Shown here in pieces: positions 18,430 through 27,956 of a stretch of DNA of 64,000 bases. The notes beneath the pieces were generated by a model, which was not told the DNA's origin, ran no database searches, and worked only from the letters and a program-made list of their open reading frames with translations. The position numbers were made by a program, and so were the translations under genes. The stretch comes from Fibrobacter sp. UWT2 (lineage in GTDB: Bacteria; Fibrobacterota; Fibrobacteria; Fibrobacterales; Fibrobacteraceae). The stretch spans positions 1 to 64,000 of the forward strand of contig NZ_FRBF01000007.1 of NCBI RefSeq assembly GCF_900142545.1, read 5' to 3'. Positions within the stretch are counted from its first letter, which is position 1, and the number at the start of each line of letters is the position of its first letter.

Positions 18430-19483
18430 TTTTCTTGCTTTGTTGGCGGATGCGAGCGAGGGCTTTGGAGCGGCGGCGAGCAGTTTCCTGAAGGTCTACG
18501 TTTTCATCGTATTCGTCAACGATTTCGCGGCCGAGGATTTCTTCAAGAACATCTTCTAGACTAACGATACCAGCAATGGCACCCCATTCATCAACGACTC
18601 CCACAACGTGACCACGTTGCTTCAAGAATCGAAGCAGCAACTTGTCTAACGTAAGGCTATCGGGAATCAATTGCAGCGGGCGCATCATCTGACGAAGTTT
18701 CACATCGCGCAGGCCTTCTGCCAGCTTGTTGTATGCATCGCGACGAAGTACGATACCAATCCAGTTGTCTTTCTCTTTTTCGTAAAGCGGCACACGAGAG
18801 AACGGCCAATTGCCACGTTCATCCAGAGATTCACCAATGGTAGAATCGGCCTTCAGCGAAAACACGACCTGGCGCGGCGTCATAACTTTACGCACAGGAA
18901 CCGATTTCAGAGCCAGAATATTCTTGATGACCACCGACTGCTGGCGATCAATGACATCTTCGCGAAGGCCAAGACTTACAAGGCTGTTGATGTCATCGAT
19001 GCTTACATCTTTCTTGTCCTCTTTTTCGCGAGTCCAATGTTTGGTCAGCGTAAGACAGAGCCAGATGATTCCCGTCCACGAAAGAACAATCGTAATGTAA
19101 TAAAACGGAACAGCGACCAAAGGGGCAGCAATTTTCGCCTGTTTGACTCCCAAGGTCTTAGGCGTAATTTCGCCGAACAAAAGGATAAGAACGGTAAGGA
19201 TTATCGGGAGGGAAACCTGTCCAATAGGAGGCAAGTTCTTGACCGCAAGAGCTGTCGCCAAGGAAGCGCCCACCGTATTCGCGATGGTGTTCACCACCAG
19301 CACCGATGCAATGTAGCGATCGATGTTTTCTTTCACATGCACGATGTAACGCGCCGTGAACTTTTTCTGTTTTTGCAGCAGTTCAATAGTAGCAGGCGGC
19401 ATGCTGTAAAACGACGCTTCTGTTACCGAACAGAAGGCCGAAATAGCGAGGCAGCCCAAAACAGTCAGAACGATATAAAGCAT
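18416..19483 (-). CDS. DUF21-CBS (CNNM/CorC-type) membrane protein
   Basis: The 355-residue protein has an N-terminal DUF21 domain (about 1-165, three to four membrane helices, beginning MLYIVLTVLGCLAISAFCSVTEASFYS) and two CBS repeats (about 190-320, including VMTPRQVVFSL and GVVDEWGAIAGIVSLEDVLEEILG). The family is linked to magnesium or cobalt transport; many members carry an old hemolysin label. It ends soon after the CBS pair and lacks the usual C-terminal CorC_HlyC domain. Its start overlaps the sppA stop (TAATG at 19483). It probably acts in the inner membrane. Confidence 0.88.
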   Translation of the reverse strand: MLYIVLTVLGCLAISAFCSVTEASFYSMPPATIELLQKQKKFTARYIVHVKENIDRYIASVLVVNTIANTVGASLATALAVKNLPPIGQVSLPIILTVLILLFGEITPKTLGVKQAKIAAPLVAVPFYYITIVLSWTGIIWLCLTLTKHWTREKEDKKDVSIDDINSLVSLGLREDVIDRQQSVVIKNILALKSVPVRKVMTPRQVVFSLKADSTIGESLDERGNWPFSRVPLYEKEKDNWIGIVLRRDAYNKLAEGLRDVKLRQMMRPLQLIPDSLTLDKLLLRFLKQRGHVVGVVDEWGAIAGIVSLEDVLEEILGREIVDEYDENVDLQETARRRSKALARIRQQSKKNDLH

Positions 19484-21828
19484 TATTCCATACCTAACAA
19501 AGCAGGTTCAAAAAGTGCGGGTTCGATTGCCCAGAGCTGGGGACGACTCAAGTCGTAAATGTAATCGGTCCAATCTGACAGTTCATATAGCATCTTGGAG
19601 CCAGGTGTCGGAAGCGTAAAGGAATGACCGGAGCCCAACACTTGCAAATCCACATCGGTATTTTCGCCGATATCGGCAAGTTGTTTTGCAACATCAATGG
19701 CATCATCAATTCCGCCGAGGCCGTGCACAAGGCCCGCCGTAAGGGCCTTGATGCCAATCATCACTCGCCCGCCACCATAAGCGGTATCGACGGTAGCCTG
19801 CGGAATTCCCGTAGCCTTGGAGACGACACCCGTAAAGCGTTCATAGAATTCATCCATGTACGCTTGCAATGCAGCCTTTTCTTGATCCGTCCAGGCGCGC
19901 GTAAACGTGGTAGCGTCGGCATACTGATGAGTCTTGACGGTTTCGGCCTTAAGGCCCACCTTTTCCATAAGCCCCGAAGCATCAATTTTACCGCCATAGA
20001 TACCGATGCTACCCACAATAGCCATCGGTTCTGCAAGAATCTTGTCGCCGGCGCAAGCGATGTAGTAACCGCCCGAAGCCCCCATATAGCCGATACTCGA
20101 GACAACAGGAATTCCCTGTTCGCTGACGTGGCGGAGGGCGGCCCAAATTTTATCGGACGCAATAGCGGAGCCTCCCGGCGACGAAATACGTACGATTAAC
20201 GCCTCTGCACTAGAGGAAGGCAACTTGCGTAGCGATTCAAGCACCGAGCTTTCCATACGGGAATCAATGGTTCCGTCAATATTGAGAAGAGCGATCTTTG
20301 CCCTAGGCGCCCAGCTTTCGTTGAAGATTTTCTTATTCGTCGGATACCAAGTGCGATACGCCGCATTCGGGTAGTCGATGTCAAAGAAGGTCTTGAGAGC
20401 GTAAGTAGGAACCTGATCCAGATACAGCAACGTATCCACCAAGCCAGCACGCTTTGCCGCAGAAGCCGTCACCAACGGCTCGGAGGCCAAGGAATCCAGA
20501 TGCTTGTAGGCCTGTTCGGCATTCATCTTGGTTCCTACACCACGCATCGAAATGTAGGTTTGCAGAGAATACCACAAATCGTTATACAGCGTATCGAAAT
20601 TGGCGCGGGCTTCTGCCGACATGGAATCAGCAATGTAAGGTTCCACTGCAGACTTATACGCCCCGTGACGCAGGAATTCCACCTTCACGCCCAATTTGTC
20701 GAAAAGACCCTTATAGAAGAGAATATTTCCGCCAAGACCACGCCAGTTCATGTGAGCCGAAGGTTCCACCACAATGCGGTCTACATGAGCAGATGCCAGT
20801 AACACTGCGGGGCGGATGTCATCCATATAGGCGACAACCTTGCTGCCGCGAGCCTTGAGTTTTTTCACATAGCGGTCAATTTCGCTAGAAATGCCGATAT
20901 TACCCTTGTAGCCGGAAAAATCCAAAATGATCAATCCGCAAGCCGGATCGCGCAACATATGTTCGAATAGGTTACGAACGTGCCAAATGCAAATGGAACT
21001 CTTTCTGAAAAACGCGAATTCTTCTTCCGTTTCAGAGACTTCCATATCCAGCGGAACACGAATAATCTGCGCACTCAAAGAAGCGTTCGGATTGCGTGCA
21101 CTGTGATAGCCCCAGGCTCCGCCCTTAGGCAGAAGGTCGTCGTACACATGCAAGGCGACATTGTTGTAACCGCCGAAACTCGTGGAGAATGTAAGGCGAT
21201 ATTCGTCGTCGCCATGCAACGGCATGCGGAATCCCCAGCGAACGCCGTAAAGTCCCAGTTCGAAAAGCAAACGGTGATTTTCGAAATCTTCAACGTCGTA
21301 ACTCACGCTAAAGAGCGGGCCCAGACGCAAGGTAGCGCCCAAATTCTGCACGCGTTCGGGTGCTTGCGGACCGGCATAAAGCACGTTGTCGCAAGAGTAG
21401 CCGAGCGAAACGAATGAAAGCGGACGTAGCATGACACCCAAATCAAGGCTCCATTCCGTTCCCGAATAATAAGACGTACGGAAGGCATTCACTCGTTCAC
21501 CCACAAAAATCACGCGATTCCACAGGGAACTTCCATGCGTCAAACTCCAGCGGGAAATATCCAGATGGTCCGGGCCACGAGTATAATCAAAGCCTGCCGC
21601 CCAATGATCAAGATTTCCGCCAATACGGAAATTATTGATTTCGTTGTCGTAATCGTAACTGACGAGTGCTCCCTTGGAATCAAAGGCTGTAAGACCAGCC
21701 GGGTTACCCCAAATACCATGTTCATTTTCGAGCGATACAAAGCCCGACTCGCCAGGAATGTAGGCAAGGGCATACGCAGCGCAAAACAAAAAAAGCGCCG
21801 GTATAAACTTATTTTGCATCTTTTTCAT
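19483..21828 (-). CDS. sppA: SppA-type S49 protease with barrel-like N-terminal domain
   Basis: SppA proteases cut leftover signal peptides and other membrane-associated peptides with a Ser-Lys dyad. In this 781-residue protein the lysine is K392 (GAYKSAVEPYIADSMS) and the serine S585 (GYMGASGGYYIA), 193 residues apart, close to the spacing in E. coli SppA. RISSPGGSAIASDKIW is also conserved. After a signal peptide, about residues 20-240 are unlike E. coli SppA: GIWGNPAGLTAFDSKGALVS and alternating aromatic strands resemble PorV/FadL-like outer-membrane barrels. The ATG at 21828 is chosen for its AGGGGAG site; it overlaps the dehydrogenase by 20 nt. The protease call is firm; location in the outer membrane or periplasm is inference. 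Confidence 0.9.
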   Translation of the reverse strand: MKKMQNKFIPALFLFCAAYALAYIPGESGFVSLENEHGIWGNPAGLTAFDSKGALVSYDYDNEINNFRIGGNLDHWAAGFDYTRGPDHLDISRWSLTHGSSLWNRVIFVGERVNAFRTSYYSGTEWSLDLGVMLRPLSFVSLGYSCDNVLYAGPQAPERVQNLGATLRLGPLFSVSYDVEDFENHRLLFELGLYGVRWGFRMPLHGDDEYRLTFSTSFGGYNNVALHVYDDLLPKGGAWGYHSARNPNASLSAQIIRVPLDMEVSETEEEFAFFRKSSICIWHVRNLFEHMLRDPACGLIILDFSGYKGNIGISSEIDRYVKKLKARGSKVVAYMDDIRPAVLLASAHVDRIVVEPSAHMNWRGLGGNILFYKGLFDKLGVKVEFLRHGAYKSAVEPYIADSMSAEARANFDTLYNDLWYSLQTYISMRGVGTKMNAEQAYKHLDSLASEPLVTASAAKRAGLVDTLLYLDQVPTYALKTFFDIDYPNAAYRTWYPTNKKIFNESWAPRAKIALLNIDGTIDSRMESSVLESLRKLPSSSAEALIVRISSPGGSAIASDKIWAALRHVSEQGIPVVSSIGYMGASGGYYIACAGDKILAEPMAIVGSIGIYGGKIDASGLMEKVGLKAETVKTHQYADATTFTRAWTDQEKAALQAYMDEFYERFTGVVSKATGIPQATVDTAYGGGRVMIGIKALTAGLVHGLGGIDDAIDVAKQLADIGENTDVDLQVLGSGHSFTLPTPGSKMLYELSDWTDYIYDLSRPQLWAIEPALFEPALLGME

Positions 21829-22756
21829 TCGCTCTCCCCTTTTTGAACATTTCACCAATCAAAGAAACCAGAGCAACCGCATAGCAGGCGTCGTAAAAGT
21901 CACGATACCAATCGTATGCGGAGTCTTCATCTTGTGCAGCATTCTTATAAGAGTTCAAATAATTTAGAAAAGCCTCGTGTTCCTTCTGCAGGGCATAGGC
22001 GGGATTGCCATTCCGATAGGCGCCCAAATCCAGCGTTACGGAACGGCCTTTCATCGAAATCTCTAACGTGCGGGAATCAGAGGCGGAGTTTCGGTCTACG
22101 ATAAATTCAGCCTTGAACGTTCTGAAATCATAGATGGCGTGAATGCGGTCGTCCGAAAATTCTTCGCATTGAAGCGAATTGTACAACATGGCATTCTTGT
22201 CGACAAAGGAGCAAAGCAAGTCCATGTCGTGAATCATCAGATCGTATTCCACGGAAACATCGCGGTTACGCGGCGAAAAACCGTGCGTTCGCGTAAACTT
22301 AAAACAAATCGGAAATACATCTTGCTTTTGGAGAAACCAGTTTTTCAAGCACTCCTGCATTTCCTTGCAAAAGTCGGTCTTTGCAAATTCTTCGATGGCC
22401 GGGTTGTAGCGTTCCGAATGCCCGACAAAGACAAGTGCGCTCCGTTTCAGAGCCAGTTTCTGGTATTCCAGAGCTTCCATTCCAGACACCGACACCGGTT
22501 TTTCAATAAGCACCGGGAGCTTCATTTTGATGCATTTCTTGACGTATTCATCGTGCGTTACGGATGGAGATGCAATAACGGCAAAGTCAGGCGTAATCTT
22601 GCCAGTTTTAATTCGTTTGAACAAGGCGGTAGCCTCGGCCGAAGTGTCGGCGACATCGACGAATTCAACACCATCGGCTTCGAAGAGCCGCTTGTGCCGC
22701 TCTCCCATGGTTCCATTACCGATTAGGACTGCTTTATAAGAACAGGAATTTTGCAT
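21809..22756 (-). CDS. Gfo/Idh/MocA-family oxidoreductase
   Basis: The 315-residue protein has a Rossmann start (YKAVLIGNGTMGERHKRLFE) and the EKPVSV motif whose lysine is conserved in Gfo/Idh/MocA enzymes, followed by HSERYNPAIEEF. Such enzymes use NAD(P) to oxidise or reduce sugars, often nucleotide sugars, in the cytoplasm. It lies between an outer-membrane protein (23-nt overlap) and sppA (20-nt overlap), so it is probably translationally coupled, but neighbours do not reveal its substrate. It differs from the dehydrogenase half of the fusion at 26595. Confidence 0.85.
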   Translation of the reverse strand: MQNSCSYKAVLIGNGTMGERHKRLFEADGVEFVDVADTSAEATALFKRIKTGKITPDFAVIASPSVTHDEYVKKCIKMKLPVLIEKPVSVSGMEALEYQKLALKRSALVFVGHSERYNPAIEEFAKTDFCKEMQECLKNWFLQKQDVFPICFKFTRTHGFSPRNRDVSVEYDLMIHDMDLLCSFVDKNAMLYNSLQCEEFSDDRIHAIYDFRTFKAEFIVDRNSASDSRTLEISMKGRSVTLDLGAYRNGNPAYALQKEHEAFLNYLNSYKNAAQDEDSAYDWYRDFYDACYAVALVSLIGEMFKKGRANEKDAK

Positions 22757-23570
22757 AGAGGCCTAAAGTATGTCCCGTTTCCATTCCAAACAAGTGTCCA
22801 CGATTCATTTCGTAAAAGAGAGCCACGCCCAAAGAATTCCTGAAGACCGAGAAATAGTGGGCCGCATCGACACGTATTCTAAAGCCTCGCTCCAAGTCAT
22901 CCATTTTTTGATAAGGCTTGTTCAAATTCAAATTTCTGGATTCCTGAATGCGCCAACGGTACAGGAGAACGTAATCCAACTTCCAACCGGAATAATCATC
23001 GGGATCCCAAAGTATTTTCCACGAAAAGGAGCCTTTCACACCGAGTTCATCGCCCGGCTGAAAGTTCCGTTCTTCGAGGAACGTAAAGTATTCCACCGCC
23101 GCGCCAAGAGTCATGTTGCGGGAAACATCATAAAGGCCATAAGGGGTAACGCCGATTCGGTAAAAGCGGTTCACCCTGGAACCTTCGCGAGGCGGAAGCC
23201 TCCAGTTGACATCTACACCCGCAAAGGAAAAGGGCATCAACTTTATCCCCAAATACGATTCGTTGAGGCCGTTCACCTGCAAATTCACCCTTTCGTGAAT
23301 CTGGTCATGCGCCTTCGTATTCCACTCATAACTCACGAGACGGTAGGCAAAATCGCCATAAACGCTAAAGCAGTTGCAGGGGGCAAATTCCCCCGCCACA
23401 TTGATATCGCCACTGTATACGTCATCGCGCAGTTCTGCAATGCCCCCCAGCAGCACAAAGCTTTCGGGAGCGCGCACCGGAGAAACCGTCTCGCGGGCAA
23501 ACAGCGAGAGGGGCAACAGGGCAAAAAGCAGGAAACCTAACCGTTTCCAATTCAGAACAGGCAAACGCAT
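22734..23570 (-). CDS. Predicted outer-membrane beta-barrel protein, unknown function
   Basis: This 278-residue protein has a signal peptide (GFLLFALLPLSLFA, cut near residue 25). The mature part is rich in alternating aromatic and polar residues and Gly (YRIGVTPYGLYDVSRNMTLGAAVEYFTF), typical of antiparallel membrane strands, and ends LGLYAKFLFL with an aromatic-rich last strand as in Bam-inserted barrels. No family was recognised. It heads the five-gene overlapping run to 17260 and diverges from a CotH lipoprotein gene 66 nt away. Porin-like or structural roles are possible. Confidence 0.65.
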   Translation of the reverse strand: MRLPVLNWKRLGFLLFALLPLSLFARETVSPVRAPESFVLLGGIAELRDDVYSGDINVAGEFAPCNCFSVYGDFAYRLVSYEWNTKAHDQIHERVNLQVNGLNESYLGIKLMPFSFAGVDVNWRLPPREGSRVNRFYRIGVTPYGLYDVSRNMTLGAAVEYFTFLEERNFQPGDELGVKGSFSWKILWDPDDYSGWKLDYVLLYRWRIQESRNLNLNKPYQKMDDLERGFRIRVDAAHYFSVFRNSLGVALFYEMNRGHLFGMETGHTLGLYAKFLFL

Positions 23571-23636
23571 AAATTACCATCACAAATTTAAAAAAGATTG
23601 ACTGACCAAACTTTTTCATCTAACTAAATTTGTCCC

Positions 23637-24863
23637 ATGCTCCGATGGTCGGCCCTTCTCACCCTTTGCATTTTATGCTGTTCCTGCGTCTGGAACGACC
23701 CCAAGGGCGACCCCGACTACCTGCCGTGCGACGATTCGGAATACCCTTACGCCAACTTACCACGGTTTGTCATCGAGACAGAAGACTTCGCCCAGATTCG
23801 CGACCGAGAAACCAAAATTCCCGCAAAATTGCAGATATACGGCAAGGATGCCCCCGAAAGCGATGTTCTTGACTTGACCATCAAGGGTCGAGGAAACTCC
23901 AGTTTTACGGGGATGCCCAAGCCCGGCTACAAGATTAAATTCGAAAAAAAACAGGGACTTTTGGGAATGCCCAAAGACAAGGAATGGGCACTCATCGGCA
24001 ATTCCGCTGACAAGACACTCCTCAAGAACTTTATCACATACAAACTTGCCGATTGGCTTGGCGACGAATACACCCCGAGAAGCCAATTCGTCGAACTCTA
24101 TCTGAACAGGCAGTACCAAGGCGTCTACCAGTTGGTCGAAACGGTCAAAGTCGGCGAGCACCGAGTCAACATTCCCCAAAGTGACAGTTCCTTCCTGCTG
24201 GAAAGAGGCCCTACGGAACATGGCGGAGAACACTTCGTCGTCACGGAACAAGGCACCAAATTTGAAATCAAGTCGCCCAAGGAGCCGACCGATTCCTCGA
24301 CGGCTCTCATCAAGAAAGCTCTAAGCCAATTTGAAAATTACCTGAGAAGCGACAATCCGAAAGGCGAAATTACGGACTACCTCGACTTTGAGGATTACTT
24401 GCGCTACTACTGGATTCAGGAAATTTCCAAGAATATGGACGGAGCCTTTAGACGCAGCATCTTCTTGACTTGGCAAAAAGGGGACGTTATCCGCCTCGGT
24501 CCCGTCTGGGATTTTGACGTGGCCTACGGAAACTGGGAAGTCGATTCCCTTCGCACCGCAACCGATTGGTATATCCGTCCCAGCGGCTGGAACGGCCTCA
24601 TTTTCAAGCGTGAAAAGCTTTGGCAGGAGGCAGCCCGCTACTGGAAGGAGCATCGCGATTTCCTCGCCACCTTCCCCGACTCCATCCGCAAATACGCCAA
24701 GGAGTTCGCACCGGCCACCAAAAACGAATTCAAGCGCTGGCCCGTACTTGAAAACACCGAAAACTGGACCTACAAGGAAGCCTACGACAGCTACGACGAA
24801 GCTATCGATTCACTCAACAGCTGGATTAACCAGCGAATGGATTGGATAGACAATCACCTATAG
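23637..24863 (+). CDS. CotH-family lipoprotein (CotH kinase domain)
   Basis: The 408-residue protein starts with a lipoprotein signal (LLTLCILCCSC, Cys near residue 18). It carries most of a CotH domain: ITIKGRGNSSF-type segment (about 80-90), KPGYKIKFEKK, LIGNSADKTLLKNFITYKLA, YQGVYQLVETVKV, and GPVWDFDVAYGN, whose acidic residues match the kinase active-site region. B. subtilis CotH is an atypical protein kinase for spore-coat proteins; in Fibrobacter-type genomes the role is unknown and may involve secreted or cell-surface proteins. It is transcribed alone, and its 3' end overlaps the convergent GT4 gene by 10 nt, leaving no room for a terminator. Confidence 0.88.
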   Translation: MLRWSALLTLCILCCSCVWNDPKGDPDYLPCDDSEYPYANLPRFVIETEDFAQIRDRETKIPAKLQIYGKDAPESDVLDLTIKGRGNSSFTGMPKPGYKIKFEKKQGLLGMPKDKEWALIGNSADKTLLKNFITYKLADWLGDEYTPRSQFVELYLNRQYQGVYQLVETVKVGEHRVNIPQSDSSFLLERGPTEHGGEHFVVTEQGTKFEIKSPKEPTDSSTALIKKALSQFENYLRSDNPKGEITDYLDFEDYLRYYWIQEISKNMDGAFRRSIFLTWQKGDVIRLGPVWDFDVAYGNWEVDSLRTATDWYIRPSGWNGLIFKREKLWQEAARYWKEHRDFLATFPDSIRKYAKEFAPATKNEFKRWPVLENTENWTYKEAYDSYDEAIDSLNSWINQRMDWIDNHL

Positions 24864-25918
24864 GCGAGAACTTTCCGGTATTCGTCCAAATACTGTAGCG
24901 CCGTCTTTTTGATGCTGTAATTCTGCATGACATGCTGGCGTCCAAATTCAACATTGTCGTTGTTGCGCCCCTGTTTAACAAAAGCGGCAATTTGACGGGC
25001 AAGATCTTCGGGGTTTTCGGATTCAAAAGTATATCCAATTAGTTGCTTTTGCCCATCCTTGACGACCGTCATGATTTCTACGGGACCTTCGATATTACTC
25101 GACAATACTGGAACCCTAGCCACCATCGCCTCGGCAACAGTCAAGCCAAATCCCTCGTAACGGGAAGGTTGAATAAACAAGTCGAAATTGCAGAGATTCT
25201 CGTAAATCCAATCTCTAGGTTTATTACCTTCGAAAACCACCAAGTCTTCAATTCCCAGGGATTTCGTCATATCCTGCAGCAGTTCCCTACTGGAACCGTC
25301 GCCAACAAAGTGCATTTTAAAACTTTTTTCGCACAAATTATTTTTATTGATTTCGGCGAGAGCCTTCAAAAGGATATCTTGACCCTTCTGCTTGATATAA
25401 AGCCTCGACACCTGAACAAAATGCAGCAAGTCATCGTTAAACAGGCCTGTTTTCTCACAATTGATGCTATCGCAGGGAATTCCGTTTTCAACTAGAATCG
25501 TTTCCTTGCCGACCTGATTCCATTCTTCCTGCACGGCCTTTGAAATCGCATAGCAGGCCTTGAAATACTTTGATTCGTTAAAGTCATTCGTGGTATTGTG
25601 AATGGTACGGACCATTGTCCATTTGCCGAAAATGAATTTCGCCATTTCATCATAATGGGCATGGACAATGTCAGGTCGAATTTTCCTAAGGAAATAATTG
25701 AGTTTGAGAATCGGAAGCGGGTTCTTGCTTTTGACTTTACGGCCACAACAGTAGATACGGATACGCTTGTCTAAACGGGCCTGGATGGACTCGTCCAGCA
25801 TATTGTTGATTACAATTAACGATATTTCATTACCCTCAACCTGTTGGTTGACGATATCCACTAGCATATTTTCGATGCCGCCAGTAGCAAGGCCCCATAA
25901 AAGGTGTACGATTCTCAA
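24854..25918 (-). CDS. GT4-family glycosyltransferase
   Basis: This is a 354-residue GT-B fold retaining glycosyltransferase. The N-terminus MRIVHLLWGLATGGIENMLV holds the glycine-rich acceptor loop, and SRYEGFGLTVAEAM is the donor-binding EX7E motif of GT4. Donor and acceptor are unknown; it probably adds a sugar to the locus glycan on the cytoplasmic face. The start codon is TTG at 25918, supported by the family N-terminus. It follows the cytidylyltransferase gene by 13 nt in one transcript. Confidence 0.88.
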   Translation of the reverse strand: MRIVHLLWGLATGGIENMLVDIVNQQVEGNEISLIVINNMLDESIQARLDKRIRIYCCGRKVKSKNPLPILKLNYFLRKIRPDIVHAHYDEMAKFIFGKWTMVRTIHNTTNDFNESKYFKACYAISKAVQEEWNQVGKETILVENGIPCDSINCEKTGLFNDDLLHFVQVSRLYIKQKGQDILLKALAEINKNNLCEKSFKMHFVGDGSSRELLQDMTKSLGIEDLVVFEGNKPRDWIYENLCNFDLFIQPSRYEGFGLTVAEAMVARVPVLSSNIEGPVEIMTVVKDGQKQLIGYTFESENPEDLARQIAAFVKQGRNNDNVEFGRQHVMQNYSIKKTALQYLDEYRKVLAYR

Positions 25919-25931
25919 AAGAAGACAAACC

Positions 25932-26351
25932 CTATATTTTCGTCTTTATGTCGGTTGTAGAAATTCCCTGTGTATAGGGAAAATATTCAATGGCAACACC
26001 GACCTTGGCAAAATCTTCTTCTGTCTTTCTATAGCGTTCGGTTCCTTTCCAATCATCACCAGAAAACAGAACGTCAAAGTGGAATCGATCCAGTGCGAGC
26101 ATCTTGTCGTCTGTCACCTTAAAGTCGACCAGTTCGGCGCGATCCACACATTTAAGGGCATTCAGGATACGAACACGTTCATCCTCTTTAAATACGGGTT
26201 CCTTGTGCTTGATGTTATGAACATAATCGTCATCGCATACACCCACGATAAGGGTGTCACACATTGCCTTGCAGCGTTCAAGCAAATTCAAATGGCCTAC
26301 ATGGAACAGATCAAATACGCCGGCAGTATACCCTACTTTATATTTTTTCAT
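25932..26351 (-). CDS. TagD-like cytidylyltransferase
   Basis: This 139-residue enzyme resembles glycerol-3-phosphate cytidylyltransferase. It shows GVFDLFHVGHLNLL (HxGH), GDDWKGTERY and TQGISTTDIK near the end, all TagD family marks. It would condense CTP with a phospho-alcohol to give a CDP-alcohol in the cytoplasm. Glycerol-3-phosphate is the default substrate by family, but other phospho-polyols are possible. AAGGA lies 8 nt before the start. It diverges from the cytidylyltransferase-dehydrogenase fusion, so the locus makes two CDP-ligation enzymes, probably for two different donors. Confidence 0.85.
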   Translation of the reverse strand: MKKYKVGYTAGVFDLFHVGHLNLLERCKAMCDTLIVGVCDDDYVHNIKHKEPVFKEDERVRILNALKCVDRAELVDFKVTDDKMLALDRFHFDVLFSGDDWKGTERYRKTEEDFAKVGVAIEYFPYTQGISTTDIKTKI

Positions 26352-26526
26352 CGATCGTTTCCTTTTTCAACAAGAAAGTTCTACCTAAATATAAGATTTA
26401 CAGCCGATTCATAGTCCCGTTCGTTCAGTCAAAATTCAACAAATCGCCCTGTAAAATGAATATTCCCCCTTTTAACATCAGACCGGCCATTGAAGTCCTT
26501 ATCATCTATCCACAAAGGCTTCTTGG

Positions 26527-26556
26527 TTGACGGACAATCCCTTATATATGTATATT
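26527..26556 (+). promoter_or_regulatory. Candidate promoter of the LicD operon
   Basis: TTGACG (26527-26532) and TATATT (26551-26556) are 18 nt apart, close to sigma-70 spacing, and end 38 nt before the ATG at 26595. A second -10-like TATAAT lies at 26570-26575. The site is in the 243-nt divergent region between the two cytidylyltransferase genes. No experimental start is known. Confidence 0.45.
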
Positions 26557-26594
26557 CTTAATATTACCTATAATACGAATTATTGAGACTGACA

Positions 26595-27938
26595 ATGACC
26601 AAAGTCATCACCTATGGGACATTCGATCTTCTGCACCAAGGGCACATCAACCTCCTCAAGCGAGCAAAAGCCCTGGGCGACTACTTGATTGTCGGAGTCA
26701 CTAACGACAACTTTGACCGTGACCGAGGCAAGCTCAACGTAAGAAACAACGTCCTGGAACGAGTCGAGGCCGTCAAAGCGACGGGGCTTGCCGACCAGAT
26801 TATCATCGAAGACTATGTCGGCCAAAAAATTGACGACATCCAAAAATACGACGTAGACATTTTCGCCATTGGCTCCGACTGGGAAGGCCTTTTTGATTAC
26901 CTGAACGAGTTCTGCAAGGTAGTTTATCTGCCGCGCACCGAAGGCATCAGTTCTACCATGCTGCGCGACAATTCTCAGGAAATTGTAAAATTTGGCATTG
27001 TCGGCTGCGGCCGTGTCGCCCAGAGGTTCCCTTCGGAAGCCTCCATCGTAAGCGGAGTCAATGTCTGTGCCGCATTTGACACCGACGATTCCGCAAAAGA
27101 CGCTTTTGTTCAAAAGTTCAACGACATAAAGCCTTGCAATAGCCTCGATGAACTATACAGCCTTGTAGACGCAGTATACATTGCAACGCCCCACCTTGCC
27201 CACTACGACAATATAAAGTCGGCCCTTATGGCCAAGAAACATGTCTTGTGCGAAACCCCTCTAGTTTTGAACGGAAACGAGGCGAAGGAACTCTACAAGT
27301 TGGCTGAATCCCAGAAAGTCATTCTGATGGAAGCCAACAAAACGGCCCACTGTCCCGCGTTCAACCATCTGATGGTTATTCTGAAATCGGGACTCATCGG
27401 AAAAATTGTCGATATCGACGCTTCCCTTTCGCAGCTACTCGACAAGAACGGCCGAGAATTCGACCCCAAGCAAGCAGGCGGAGCTATGTTTGAGCAAGGA
27501 TCCTATCCGCTTCTGCCAATCTTGAAGCTGATGGGCATCGATTACAAGAACATCGTTTTTTATCCCGTAATGGACAACGGCGTCGACATTTTCACAAAGG
27601 GTGTCATCGAATACCCCGATGCAGCCTGTACCTTCAAGGTCGGACTTGGTGTCAAAACCGAGGGCGATTTGATTATTTCGGGAACAAAGGGCTACGCCTA
27701 TGTTCCTGCCCCCTGGTGGAAAACAGACTATTTCGAGCTCCGCTACGAAAACCAGAACGACAACAAGAAATTCTTCTATAAATGGGACGGTTTTGGGCTT
27801 CGCTATGAAGTCCAGGAATTTACGAGTTGCATCTTCAACCACCGTTTTTCTTCTGCAAGGCTTCGCCGCAGAGAAAGCATCTGCATGGCAGAAATCATGC
27901 AAGCCTTCGCAGAACGTAGACCCCCCCTTTCAAATTAA
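26595..27938 (+). CDS. Cytidylyltransferase fused to Gfo/Idh/MocA dehydrogenase
   Basis: This 447-residue protein joins two enzymes. Residues 1-128 are TagD-like: YGTFDLLHQGH (H14, H17) and RTEGISST (114-121). From about residue 132 a Rossmann domain starts (FGIVGCGRVAQRF), with CETPLVLNGNEAKELY replacing the usual EKP segment, so the conserved lysine is not obvious. The fusion suggests that the dehydrogenase supplies, or acts on, the phospho-alcohol that is cytidylated. The ATG at 26595 is preferred over the TTG at 26583 because it matches the TagD N-terminus. It heads a seven-gene operon with an aminotransferase, three LicD proteins and a flippase. Both domain calls are firm; the substrate is unknown. 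Confidence 0.88.
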   Translation: MTKVITYGTFDLLHQGHINLLKRAKALGDYLIVGVTNDNFDRDRGKLNVRNNVLERVEAVKATGLADQIIIEDYVGQKIDDIQKYDVDIFAIGSDWEGLFDYLNEFCKVVYLPRTEGISSTMLRDNSQEIVKFGIVGCGRVAQRFPSEASIVSGVNVCAAFDTDDSAKDAFVQKFNDIKPCNSLDELYSLVDAVYIATPHLAHYDNIKSALMAKKHVLCETPLVLNGNEAKELYKLAESQKVILMEANKTAHCPAFNHLMVILKSGLIGKIVDIDASLSQLLDKNGREFDPKQAGGAMFEQGSYPLLPILKLMGIDYKNIVFYPVMDNGVDIFTKGVIEYPDAACTFKVGLGVKTEGDLIISGTKGYAYVPAPWWKTDYFELRYENQNDNKKFFYKWDGFGLRYEVQEFTSCIFNHRFSSARLRRRESICMAEIMQAFAERRPPLSN

Positions 27939-27956
27939 GGACAACTTATTAGCTAT

